A stretch of 64,000 bases of DNA from Lumbricus terrestris (Eukaryota; Annelida; Clitellata; Crassiclitellata; Lumbricidae): contig OX457043.1 of the NCBI GenBank assembly GCA_949752735.1, positions 652,587-716,586 of the forward strand, in the 5' to 3' direction. Shown in pieces: positions 32,801-44,007 of the stretch (positions are counted from its first letter, which is position 1; every line of letters starts with the position of its first letter). The translations under genes and the position numbers were made by a program. The notes under the pieces are model-generated. The model did no database searches and was not told the DNA's origin. It saw nothing but the letters and a program-made list of their open reading frames with translations.

Positions 32801-33659
32801 TATTATAAATGATTCATTTTTATGGAGACGTCTATCAAGAGAGTCACTTCAACCGAAGTTCGATACAAAACTTCAATTGAAAAAGTCACTGAAAGCAACT
32901 AACAAAATGACGTCAATTAACTTTCTATGTAAAAGTGAATCGCTAAACAGCAATTAAAGGAAATAAACAAATTATTAGACTACGGATCGTTTATTTGTCG
33001 CGAATAAACACGGCTCTGTTTACCGCTTTCAACAAACGTTCATTTAATTATTTATTGGTTTACAAAACATCGAATTGAACTAGAAGGAAGCTAAGTCATT
33101 TCTTTCGCAGGCCTACAATGAAGTAGAGCACCAGAGTCGACCTATTTCTATTATGTCTAGGTTTTTTGTGCAGCCCAAACTGTCAAGGCAAATCTGATAT
33201 ATATTATAATCAATGTTTAAATTATATCACGTCATTGTTTTCAACTCTGGTTTAAAGAAAGTGGCGAATGGTTTAAATGAGTTGAGTACAATATTTTATC
33301 ACCAGCTGCTGTTGTCGAAATTTCCTTCATCTAAAGCGAAATCCATTCTCAGCAGTTTTTTAATCATAAGACCAACAACGTTTGATTTGTATTTAAATGG
33401 AAACTTATAATTGAATGCTATTTAAAATATTTAATTGCTCGTCTTTGATATCTGCTAATCAAATTAATCTCAAATTAAGTGCTCGGCATGTGACAAGAAG
33501 ATTAGGAGGGAGTCCGAATCTCTTCATCTGAGTCGGTTGTTGCTGGGTCGGGATTTTGAGCAAAACAACATAATATAGCAAATATTGATGATAATTAATA
33601 ACAAATCAAGGACATCATAATAATGGACATTGCAATAGACTTAATAACAACAGGCATAT

Positions 33660-33693
<34 letters not shown>

Positions 33694-34590
33694 AATATTA
33701 ATAATAATTAAAATAGCAATGATGCTGATTCTTATGATGATAACAACGTTTATGATGATAGATCTAATGATGATAGTTATGATGTTAAAAATAGTAGCCT
33801 AATGATAGCACTTCCGATTGTTTCTTAGAGCATGAAGGATCATTATACCTCGGGACTAAATAATAATAACAATAATAACAATAATAATGATAATAGTAAA
33901 AATAAAATACACGACTTCCATTACCTATTACCTATTACCTATAGCTTATCGATTGTGTCTTCATCATTCTGCAACCTTACGATACACAGAATGCACTGAA
34001 ATATCCTATGCATCATAATTACATAATAGCGCTACATCAAATCCTATGGCAGCCTCTTTCTAGTTCTCGGAGTATGCAGTCTCCATAAGACATTTCTTCA
34101 ATTGGAGGCAGAGCAGATGATCCTACCTGTTATTTTATGCTAACAGTTCGATTAATAAAATTGCAATCCGTGTAATCTTGGCAACGGGTATACAATTGAT
34201 TTAGAATAATTATGCTAAACGTTCCAACCACATCGAATCAACAAAATTCAAGTCCGGAAGGAGATCATCATATTATGTATAGGATCATATCACATTTCTG
34301 TATCGTTCATACATTTCGGTTGCAAGTGTTGCCCAATTCATACTTTACTATCAATCGCGCGCCTTTTTATATGTCTTTGGCTGTTTCAGCTGCCCGTTGG
34401 AGATTCGTATTCTATCGGCAATCCTCAGACATGCGCAGTGTCAAGTGTATTTGGGTTGTTTCGTCCGTCATCGACAGATTCATATTTTACTGACGATCGT
34501 GAAACTGCGTAGTGACGCCGTGCGCTGTAGGCCAATGGTGCTGATGTTTCGGGTTCTACCGTAGACGTGGTTTCTGTTCGGTTTGCGGCG
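32801..34590. other. No gene recognised
   Basis: AT-rich unique-looking DNA with short (GAT)n at 33657-33692 and (AAT/AAC)n at 33860-33905. Nothing was recognised on either strand. Confidence 0.5.
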
Positions 34591-34594
34591 ACAC

Positions 34595-35195
34595 CGAAAC
34601 AGGTTCTTAAAACCTGAAACGAAATGAAGCAGGTTCTTAAAACCTGAAGCGAAAATTACGAAATGAAACAGGTTCTTAAAACCTGAAACAAAATGAAGCA
34701 GGTTCTTAAAACCTGAAGCGAAACGAAACAGGTTCTTGAAACCTTAACCGAAATGAAGTTCTTAAAACCTGAAGCGAAAATTACGAAATGAAACAGGCTC
34801 CTAAAGCCTAAAACGAATTGAAACAGGTTCTTAAAACCTGAAACGAAATGAAACAGGTTCTTAAAACCTCAAACGAAACGAAACAGGTTCGTGAAACCTT
34901 AACCGAAATGAAGCAAGTTCTTAAAACCTGAAGCGAAAATTACGAAATGAAACAGGTTTTTAAAACCTGAAACAAAATGAAACAGGTTCTTGAAACCTGA
35001 AACGAAATGAAACAGGTTCTTAAAAGGTGAAACGAAATGAAACAGGTTCTTAAAACCTGAAACAAAATGAAACAGGTTCTTGAAACCTGAAACGAAATGA
35101 AACAGATTCTTAAAAGGTGAAACGAAATGAAACAGGTTTTTAAAATCTGAAACGAAATGGAACAGGTTCTTAAAATCTGAAACGAAATGGAACAG
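34595..35195. repeat. 30-bp minisatellite with internal palindrome
   Basis: About 19 copies of a unit containing AACAGGTTCTTAAAACCTGA. The core AGGTTNTTAAAACCT is nearly self-complementary, so each unit can form a small hairpin. The minus frame repeats FHFVSGFKNL. Unit variants (AAGTTC, GGTGAA, AATCTG) show decay at both edges. Confidence 0.93.
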
Positions 35196-35276
35196 AAAGA
35201 CGAAATGCATTCTTGGCGAAAGAAAGCAGAAGACGTGACGTCGATAAGTAATTTGTGAGAGAAGGAACGACTGTCT

Positions 35277-35530
35277 GGCTAATGACCAGTGAATAACTGA
35301 CCAGTGAATAACTGACCAGTAAACAACTGACCAGTGAATAACTGACCAGTAAACAACTGACCACGACCAACTGCTTCCGAACTCAATCCCTCATTGACAA
35401 TTCCATCACTCCCAGACTCTTCCGACCCATCTTTATTACGGTACTTTTCCCACCCATCTTTATTACTTTTCCAACCATCTTTATTACATTTCCAACCATC
35501 TTTATTATTTTTACAACCATCTTCACCCAT
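35277..35530. repeat. 15-bp and 21-bp minisatellites
   Basis: (TGACCAGTGAATAAC)n, six copies with a TAAACAAC variant, at 35283-35365. About five copies of CCAACCATCTTTATTACTTTT, mutated in places, lie at 35428-35525. Confidence 0.88.
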
Positions 35531-36963
35531 TCTCAACTATGTTTTCCATCTGTTCTTAATTGGCTTTTCAGCCTATTTTCAATATAGATTTCCACCCAAT
35601 CTTCATTAGCTTTAATTCCCTTTCAAACCCATTTTCAATTGGCTTTCAATCCATTGTAATTAGCTTTTCAATCATCCCTTAATTAGCTTCTTTACCCTTA
35701 TCAGATTAACTCCTACTATTCTTGTCCTACTAACAACTTATCCAAATCTTCATACTCCCTCCCTTCCTTCACACGACTGTGACACTGTTTGCCTGTCTTT
35801 TTGTGTCTGTCTGTAGCCACCCACGTGTGTCTGTCTGTCTAATTCCATTTCCTATCGAATCCCATTTCATATGGATAGCCCTCTTGAGTTTTAGCGTTTC
35901 ATGAAGTCATAGTAATTGGTCTTTTGAGAGACTATTATAGACAGCGAGCAAGGTTTGCTCAGGTACACGTGTACAAGTAGGCATATACACCTGCTTCTTA
36001 CTTGTCTATAATTATAAGCAAGTAAGTAAAAAGTAAGTAGGCATATAATTATAGGCTACTTTAATGAACCGCCTGCAAACGCACTGCGGAAAACATCGAT
36101 CAGTTACGAAAAAACAATGAATACATAATTATATATAACTAATTACTAAATAATAAATAGGCCTAATAAAGTGATTGAAAAATGCAGTTATTTTCAGTGT
36201 TACATAAAAGTAGGCTAAATAGCAGAATAAACATATCAATAGTCATTTATATATCATTCGTGTAATAAAACCTTTCCTAGTTAATGTGTCAGCATATGGA
36301 ATCTCTCGATTGTGTGATCGAGGGCGAAGGGAGTGTGTAACATTCTGCAAGAGACAATTAAGAACATGGCTAAGTTTGTAAAGCACAGACGAAAAAAGAG
36401 AGGCGTCAGCACAGCCACAGAGGTCATCAAAAGACTTCTGGTCTTCAGGTATAGATACTTGTGTCGGACCATTTTACGTATTATTGAGTTAATTCGATTA
36501 ATGGACAGTCTGCTGTTACATGTCTACGCCTGTCTACAGGGCACTTTCCCCGTAGACTGCACATATTCGCATCATTTTGCAAACGATGATTATACTTTAC
36601 GTTGTATGTTATACCACCGTCAACCCTCGATTGCAACAGCCCTGGTGGTGATGATGATGATGATGATGATGTTTTCATTCGGACAAATCACGATCATTCA
36701 GTTACATGTAGCGTCACTGTGCCATGCATTCACTATCAACTGACCAATGACCATGCATCAAACGATGCCGCTGATCATCAATAATAATAATAATTATTCG
36801 GAGAAAAGGACGACTATTTATAGATCAGTGTTTTCCACATCAACCCACCACAGACATAGATTGATATTTATCGCTCACTGGTTAATTAATGTGCCGCCTT
36901 TTAACGCCATGAATTTAAATCTAATTAATCATCGGACCTTATCTGTTTGTCAGGTCGTCACCT
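35531..36963. other. No gene recognised
   Basis: Mixed unique sequence with a short (GAT)n at 36647-36670. Frames here show no known motif. Confidence 0.5.
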
Positions 36964-36971
36964 TATCGTCA

Positions 36972-37328
36972 CAGGGGCGGATGATGCGGATCCAGGGGGG
37001 CAACCCGGCCATTGCCCCCATTTAGAAATTTCTTTATTTTTGACCAGCTATTTTTTTTGCTCGGAAAGTTGACGTGGCCCCCCCATGAGTAGTTCCGCAG
37101 GCCCCTCCCCACGCCCACGAGGCCCGTATACGAGATCCGTACGACTAAAAGGTCATGAACTATTTAGGCGGATAAAATGGTATCTTTTTTCTTGGAAATT
37201 CGAGACAAATATTATTGCTAAAAAAAGTTATCAGATTTTTCGGCGACCAAGACGAAAATTTCTCCCTGTCCCAAGCCAGAAGACCGAAATTCTTTGACCC
37301 CCTTCGAAAATTTCTGTATCCGCCCTTG
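36972..37328. mobile_element. hAT-like non-autonomous element, 357 bp
   Basis: Ends CAGGGGCGGATGATGCGG and CTGTATCCGCCCTTG. The flanking 8-mers TATCGTCA (36964) and TGTCGTCA (37329) match at 7 of 8. It is related to the 76-bp MITE at 29968. The right flank is a roughly 23-bp minisatellite (CACATTATCTGTTTGTTATG units, 37330-37435), and a fragment of that repeat also lies on the left, so it inserted into the array. Confidence 0.75.
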
Positions 37329-37720
37329 TGTCGTCACATTATCTGTTTGTTATGTCTTCACATTATCTGTTTGTTATGTCTTCACATTATCTGCTTGTTA
37401 TGTCGTCACATTATCTGTTTGTTATGTCGTCACATTGCCCGCTTTTACGTCTTAACCTTATCTGCACAATCATTCCTATGTGCTCGCTATAGATTGTCTT
37501 TCTGACTCTTGTCTGCCACATGTATGTCCGCCGCATGTCTGTCTGCCTGTCTCTTTGTCTGTCTCTTTGTCTGTCCGTCTGTCTCTTTGTCTGCCACATG
37601 TCTGTCTGTCTGTCTGTCTGTCTCTGTGTCTGTCTCTTGTCTGCACCTGCATAGAATGCTGAACGTTTGTAATTCGAGTCACGTATTTCATCAGTTGTGG
37701 GTGTTGTCAATCGTCGGTGT

Positions 37721-37787
37721 CACGTGGCTGCTGAACGGATCACGTGACCCACTGCACGAAGAAAACAGCACGTGATCCGATCACGTG
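37721..37787. promoter_or_regulatory. Cluster of four CACGTG E-boxes
   Basis: Perfect CACGTG sites at 37721, 37741, 37769 and 37782, within 67 bp. The contexts are GTCACGTGGC, ATCACGTGAC, AGCACGTGAT and ATCACGTGAT. CACGTG is the core bound by bHLH-zip factors (Myc/Max, USF, MITF/TFE). A small frame lies about 220 bp downstream. Confidence 0.4.
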
Positions 37788-38004
37788 ATTGACAGCGTAG
37801 ATTAACTGACCGACTGATTAATCATTTGATTGACTGTTTGACTGGAAACTGATTGGCAAAGTGAACATATATCAATTAATTGATTGATCGATTGATTGAT
37901 TGATTGATTGATTAATATTTTCATATAATTTTATTCTGTTGTTTTTGATTCAGTGAATTATTTTATTCAGTTATTGATTCAAGTGAATAAGCTTCACTAA
38001 GAAG

Positions 38005-38202
38005 GTGACGATCTTAATTCTCAACATGACTAAAAACCGAACTCTTCAAGCTATCTTATCCAGATTCCAATCAGGTTCCATCACCCAACCACCACCATCA
38101 CCGACAATCACCGTAGCACCACGCTATCTCCTCGGCTTGACCTCCCCGGATTTTGACCTGGCACCGGAACGAAAACGGCAGCTCTGGCTATTGCGGACTT
38201 GA
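38005..38202 (+). CDS. Small unrecognised ORF
   Basis: A 65-codon frame, or 59 codons from MTKNRTLQ. It reads LQAILSRFQSGSITQPPP, then RYLLGLTSPDFDLAPERK and WLLRT. Composition is balanced and not repeat-like. It ends just before a LINE-tail fragment (GATATAGCGCCGG), so it could equally be retroelement-derived. The E-box cluster at 37721-37787 is the only regulatory hint. No family was recognised. Confidence 0.2.
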   Translation: MTILILNMTKNRTLQAILSRFQSGSITQPPPSPTITVAPRYLLGLTSPDFDLAPERKRQLWLLRT

Positions 38203-38399
38203 TTTGATATAGCGCCGGTGAATAAGCTGGTCTCCCTGACGTGGCTTTTGTGGGCGCTGAGAAATTCTCGAGGATTTACATTACATTACATTACATGTGC
38301 AGACCGTATTTTAAGTTGAAGCGATAATAAAAAAATTGCATCTCCTTCTAATGACAGACTGAATGCAATATTATTGCAATCGTTGATTGACTTATTGAT

Positions 38400-38480
38400 G
38401 ACTGACGCTTGCATTGATTGCATTGATTGCATTGATTGCATTGCTTGCATTGATTGCATTGATGGCATTGATTGCATCGA
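38400..38480. repeat. GCATTGATT 9-bp repeat
   Basis: About eight copies of (TTGCATTGA)n. It reads as a Met-Gln-Ser or Ala-Leu-Ile peptide repeat in translation. Confidence 0.88.
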
Positions 38481-38559
38481 CTCATTCTTCTTTCATTTAT
38501 TATGGTCAACAAAGCCCAAATAACAAACAAAATATGACGCAGTCAACTCAATTTCCTCC

Positions 38560-39340
38560 TGCTTTACTCTTCGCCCGATCTCCCCCCCGGACGGCAGTTC
38601 TTACACCCTTGACTGGCGCTGCACAATCAGAGGCATTTCGGCGCTTGACAGCACGTGATCTATAATAAACGAACGAATGTCGCGATCTCATCCGTCCGAT
38701 CAACAAACGCGGATACAATAGCGCAGAATAATCGGTGACAGATTAATCTACGCCAAATTATTAGTCCATGGTAATTGAAAAGCAGGCGAACGAAAACCGG
38801 AAGCTGTCAGATTGATCCGTTATGATTGAACGACGCCATTTTGTTGCTTCATTTCACGACGCCATTTTGTTGCTTCATTTCCTCAGTTGAATTATTTCAT
38901 TCAAGGAATCTGATCGTGAATCGGACCGTGCCATGGCTTATGCAGTGGATCAACTTTTCCTCCTGCTGTGTGGTTGTGTGCCTGCTGATGATGGTAGGCT
39001 ATAAGCAGGCAACACATGCACTGCAAATCTCCAGTTCTCAAGAGCATTTGACACTTAAACTTATCTCCCCGCTGTCCACCCATCATTAAACATTTCCACA
39101 CCCGGTGCAAGATGACATCAGGAAATAGCTTCAACGCGTGTGGACGATATCGTCCGAAATTGACCGGATATACTATCGAGATTTCTGTAGCGCTGATATT
39201 TCCGGATAGGATCCGAATGGAGCTGCGTTGCACGAAAGACGAAATGGCAAAAGGCGGCGAATGTGTAAATAACCCGTCTGTTGCAGACGACATTGAACTC
39301 ATATTACTATTCTCTGACTGTAGATAACTTTCATCCGTCC
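38560..39340 (+). other. Possible small secreted-protein region, unrecognised
   Basis: After a 24-bp direct duplication (CGACGCCATTTTGTTGCTTC at about 38831 and 38857), a frame contains a hydrophobic leader-like segment (FSSCCVVVCLLMMVGYKQA). A second frame at 39112-39327 reads MTSGNSFNACGRYRP, ending ADDIELILLFSDCR. They are in different frames, so joining them would need a splice or a frameshift. No family was recognised. A LINE-tail-like sequence lies at 38615-38690. Confidence 0.2.
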
Positions 39341-39344
39341 AAAT

Positions 39345-39989
39345 AATTATAGGTCTTGTGGTTGAGCGTAAGATATATTATTTTCAACTGCACGTGATAT
39401 TAATGGGTTTTTAAGGTGCAATAAATGAACAAAGATTATAATGATAAATGTCCCCATATATAGATCTATGCAAATCTAAAGGCCTATATGTAGGCGTACA
39501 ACTATACATCCTTTTATATATACGGCCTGTGTATAGCCTAAGTGTCATTTATGTATAATAGTCGCGCATATGCCTATATAATATATGTATATATATATAT
39601 AAATATATATATATATATGCCTCCGAACCTGGAGAAAAAATGTGAGCTTATTTTAGCTGCGATTCTCATAATTATCAGCAACGGATTAAAATGCTTCGTT
39701 CAAACGGAGGCAGGAGGTAGGAGGACGAGGAGGAAGAGGAAGAGGAGGAAGAGGAGGAAGAGGAGGAAGAGGAGGAAATGGAGGAAGATAAGGAATTGGA
39801 AAGGAGGCGAAAGAGGAGGGGGAAGAAGTGGAGGAGGAGGAAGAGGAGAAAGAAGGGAAGGTGCACAATGCACATGGACGAGTAAGAAGAGTAAAAGAAA
39901 GAGAAGAGGGATTAAACGTGATTAATGATTAATGACTGATTAATGGTTAATGACTGATTAATGATTAATGACTGATTAATGATTAATGA
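39345..39989. repeat. TA tract, GGA tract and ATTAATGACTG repeat
   Basis: TA at 39575-39620, GGA polypurine at 39715-39865, and three to four copies of GATTAATGACTGATTAATG at 39918-39988. No exon is visible. Confidence 0.8.
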
Positions 39990-40285
39990 CCGCGAAGATA
40001 TTTGACCTTGTAGGCACTGATTTTTATTTTAATTTTTTTGGGTCTGTTTTGTGTTTTTTAGTTAAGTTTACTACATTATTGTCATCTCATGATTGTTTTT
40101 TTAGCCTACTGTTCAATTCATGATGTCAACCGTCTAGCCATCAGTTAAAATTGCACATGTAAATAGGTGTCCCTGTTAGCGGGATATTCATCCCTTAGGG
40201 CCTTCCTTGTTGCCATCCGATTATGTGAAGCATGTTATATTATGTCTATTGTTTATGGTTGATGGCTACAATAAATGAATTGAAG
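39990..40285 (+). mobile_element. 3' end of the LINE at 10667 (second copy)
   Basis: From GAAGATATTTGACCTTGTAG to ATAAATGAATTGAAGTGAAT this tracks 11797-12110 closely. Shared words include GTGTCCCTGTTAGCGGGATA, TTCATCCCTTAGGGCC and TTATGTGAAGCATGTTATA. Only the 3' untranslated region is present, which is typical of 5' truncation. The tail motif differs slightly (GAATTGAAGT versus GAATAGAATAG). Confidence 0.85.
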
Positions 40286-40449
40286 TGAATTGAACGATAG
40301 GAAGGGGAGGAGGAAGAGAAGGAGGAGGAGGAGGAATTGAAGGATAGGAGTTGGAGGAAGAAAAGAAGGAGCAATATGAGGAGGAGGAGGAGTATGAGGA
40401 GGTGGAAGAGGAAGAGGAGGAAGAACTAATGTGAAGCGAGTAGTATATA

Positions 40450-41432
40450 CAGGGTGGGCCAGCATAAATGTCCCGACTTTGCGCGCGTATAACTTCGCCA
40501 ATTTCTAACATTTATTTATACTTAATGCACCAAATTAAAGGTATTTCACTCTAGTATTAACTCTAAAAAAGTCGAACTGATACTAGTTTAGGTTTTAATT
40601 ATATGCCCGGAACAGCGCTTGCTACCAGATTTTGCTGTCATTTGCGACGCAACCTGGCGCCGTTGACAGACGATGATCGCGTTTCGATCTTAATTTTACG
40701 AACTGATAAGGGATTTAATTCGTTTGAAATGATTAACGAATAATCTAACAGAGGATGGAATAAACAATACCTTGAATTATCTGCTACGGAAAATTGATAA
40801 AACAAGACTTTCTACTCGCAAACCATGGGAATCGGAGCGCACGGCGCTCACATCCGCTAACATTGCTCGTGTGTCCGCGTACATTTGCAGTCAAGACAAT
40901 GACCAGGGCAGGCCCTGCATGCAAATTCAACGCAAAACAGGCAGTCTTAGAAGCACTGAGTAACGTACTGGAAAAGATTATAGACCTAAAGTTAAAGTAA
41001 TTTGTCGACGAGAAGTCCAGCGAACTCTCCAGCTCTTACGCAAAGAAACGGCTGGCAGCGTGCAAGCGTCTGAAGCAGCGCATGGCAGTGCACGGCTGTT
41101 GGCAAAATTGAAAGGACGTGGTTTTGCGATTAGAAGATATTCATGGTAGGGACCCTACAAACACCCTAAATGATCGTGTCTACGCGCGTTTTAGCAAAAA
41201 ACGATAGAATTTCCCGGAGAAACGGCGTCATAATGCGTCAGTAATGACAAAAAATGGTAGCTAGCGCTGATCCAAGTATATAATTAAAACCTAAACTAGT
41301 ATCAGTTCGACTTTTTTAGAGTTAATACTAGAGTGAAATACCTTTAATTTGGTGCATTAAGTATAAATAAATGTTAAAAATTGGCGAAGTTATACGCGTG
41401 CAAAGTCGGGACATTTATGCTGGCCCACCCTG
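40450..41432 (+). mobile_element. Deleted mariner-like transposon, 983 bp
   Basis: Terminal inverted repeats of 155 bp (40450-40604 and 41278-41432), starting CAGGGTGGGCCAGCATAAAT, nearly perfect, and flanked by TA on both sides. TA duplication plus CAGGGTG ends fit Tc1/mariner. The interior has degraded transposase pieces: a basic helix-turn-helix-like part (RTALTSANIARVSAYI, near 40840-40890), then a stretch with NDRVYARFSKK and ASVM (near 41175-41250), as around the first catalytic Asp of mariner-like transposases. It lacks the rest of the DDE core, so it could move only with a helper. Confidence 0.82.
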
Positions 41433-41559
41433 TATAATACATGTAAGAAAGACGGATGACATTTGGGTTGAAACGAAGTCTAAGAATAATGGACGAAGAA
41501 CAATTTTCTCTGAGATTACAATCAGTTGCAGCGACAGAAGATGAAGATCACATTTCTAT

Positions 41560-41936
41560 AATAATGATGACGATGCTTCTCAGATTGCTCACAAATTCAC
41601 AATGATGATAGAGTGGTGATGATGACGATGATGACAATGATTGTGGTGGTGATGCTGATGCTGTTGCTGTTGCTGAATGTGATGATGTCGGTGATCACGA
41701 TTATGTCAATAATATTATGTCTGATGTTGTATTTGCTAGTATCAATCAATCAATACGTGTTGGATTGTGCTTATAAACCTGCGTATACATGTATCTGCAT
41801 GTTATACGTTTATGCACAAACGTTTTGTCTATCCCTCGATTCAATACCATCTCTACAATCTGTTCATCCAGCCACCCACCCAACCGTCCGTCATTCGATT
41901 CCCTCTTATCCATCCGTACATCCATCATGGGCGGAG
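41560..41936. repeat. GAT-rich degenerate triplet region
   Basis: Irregular GATGATGAC words at 41562-41700, then CATCC words at 41860-41935 that flank the next element. No exon was recognised. Confidence 0.6.
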
Positions 41937-42164
41937 TTTATCAGGGGCTAGAGGGGCTAAAGCCCCACCAAGAAGCCCCATAGTCATGTTTTTACCGTGT
42001 TAATGGTCTATTTTTCTATTTTTCGGGCTTAGCCCCCCCAAGGATTTATAACTGACGACTAAAAAAAGTCAAATTTTTTCCGGCCGAAACGAAAAACATT
42101 TTCGGCGCCGCGCCTGCTGGACCAAGTTTTCAGCCCCCCCCAACGGAAACTAAACTCCGACCAT
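41937..42164. mobile_element. Non-autonomous element with GGGCGGAGTTTA ends
   Basis: Left end ATGGGCGGAGTTTATC. The right end TAAACTCCGACCAT is its reverse complement apart from one base. It sits inside a (CATC)n microsatellite (continuing at 42165-42245), so the target duplication cannot be read. Inside are GGGGCTAGAGGGGCTAAAGC and AGCCCCCCCAA words, in the style of the hAT-like elements at 14067 and 36972. Confidence 0.6.
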
Positions 42165-42245
42165 GCCATCCATCCATCCATTCATCCATCCATCCATCCA
42201 TCCATCCATCCATTCATCCATCCATCCATCCATCCATCCATCGAT

Positions 42246-43485
42246 CCACCTCATTGTGACCTGCCACCAAAAAAACCATTTATCCAACCATATGATATTA
42301 TGTTCAGACGTGTGATCAATTGGTCCAAGTAAATCATTAAATTATATCCGCTCCACCGTTTTCCATTCTTCATCGTTTTCTGCTCATCCGCTACACTAGA
42401 CCTACTACAAGACGTGTCTCGCATCGATGGTTTTACCGATCAAAGCGATCCGGATGGCAACAGACTTCAGAAACTTTATGATCCATGAAAGAGGGAAGGA
42501 TAAGAGGAAAAACGACGTTGAGATATTGCCATGCATGCTGGATAGACTTTTAGGAAGTAGACGTGGAAGAGAGAAAATGAAGGAAAGGGAGTGTTCTATA
42601 GTTTTTGTTATGAATAATCGTGTCTCCATCCAACTCTCCCTCTCCTGGGAATTTACCATCCGTTATTTTCCACCAAGAAATCAATGGACGACGATCTGGA
42701 ACAATTACTTTTATCATCCACCCATGATGGAATAGTTTTCCAGCCATCCTTCTTTCCCACTCTCCATTTGCTCGTTCGTGTTGGTTTTGACAGACGTCCA
42801 AGTGTTTCTCATAACTCGTAACGATTGTCGGAATATTACAAATGCAGAAGCAGCAATTGTCAACAACAACGCAATTCAATATTAAGTTTTCCTACGAAGA
42901 AGCAATATTATTGCTCGTTTCCAAATATCTTTATATTGCTTCAAAGAAAGACAATAAAAGCAATACAGTAAAATACAATGGAATAAAACTGGACTTGATA
43001 TTGCCATGTATTATATTTAAGAAGGTTTCAGTAGCGTTCACGCGACCTAACGACATATTACATCAATGACTCGGGTCATTGTTGTCACAACTTGTCAGTA
43101 AAGGACTTGGTTAATCCTCCAAAACTTAAAACTCGAACCCTCCTATATACTTGGTTTTCATGTTCAAGCGTTCATAATGTTACATAAACATCATGTTCAT
43201 TGTTCACACTAAACCAGATATAAACAGAAATCGTAAGTTCTTATCAGGTTCAACGGTTGACTTAAGTTAAGAGCAAAATCAATTTTGATCGTTGTCGGAA
43301 TCTGGAATATTCCGTTTCATGTGTAATCCGAACAATGAAGTCAACATGAAAAAGAAATAATGATGTTTAATAATAATGGACCATTGTTCCGTTTCCCAAG
43401 TGCATTGAAAGTCATGCATGGAATGATGGAATGGGTAAAAGTGGTAAAAGTGGTAAAAGTGGAGGATAATATTATAACGAATTCG
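42246..43485. other. No gene recognised
   Basis: AT-rich sequence downstream (minus sense) of the GPCR TM7 exon. The C-terminal exon of that gene may lie here, but I could not identify it. A 102-codon plus frame at 42427-42735 has no known motif. Confidence 0.4.
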
Positions 43486-43487
43486 AT

Positions 43488-43560
43488 TGGTTAGGGTGCA
43501 GTGCACGACGCATAACGCGGAGAGCTGCACGGGTTCGATTCCCTTATTATGAGACGGGTA
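43488..43560 (+). tRNA. tRNA-like relic or SINE head
   Basis: A box TGGTTAGGGTGC (about 43488-43499) and perfect B box GGTTCGATTCC (about 43532-43542) at normal tRNA spacing. An anticodon-loop-like GCATAAC lies between them. I cannot fold a convincing acceptor stem, so this is probably a pseudo-tRNA or tRNA-derived SINE fragment. Confidence 0.4.
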
Positions 43561-43574
43561 CTAAGTTAATACCG

Positions 43575-43768
<194 letters not shown>

Positions 43769-43898
43769 TCACTCGCAGTTGACATCGATCGATCCTTCGT
43801 CAATTATAGACAATGAGAATAATAATAATTTATGCAAAAAATACGAAACAATAGAATTAAATCTTCATTGAAGTTGAATGTGTTTTTTGATTGTTTAC

Positions 43899-44007
43899 CT
43901 CTTCTGAAGTTCTCGTTAAATCCGGCGTAGATGAGAGGATTGAAAGCGCTGTTTGCATGCGCGAAGTAGTTAGCGAAGAAGTAGAAAGGAGAATACCAGT
44001 CAGGAAG
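43899..44007 (-). CDS. GPCR exon with TM7
   Basis: A 109-bp exon: acceptor TCTCTTTAG|CTT, donor AGAG|GTAAAC. Encodes [19 protein letters not shown], then [17 protein letters not shown]. It ends in phase 1, so at least one more coding exon should follow. Confidence 0.9.

Noticed and set aside
43488..43560. Functional tRNA-Met gene
   Set aside because: Good A and B boxes but no convincing acceptor or anticodon stem. It is kept only as a tRNA-like relic.
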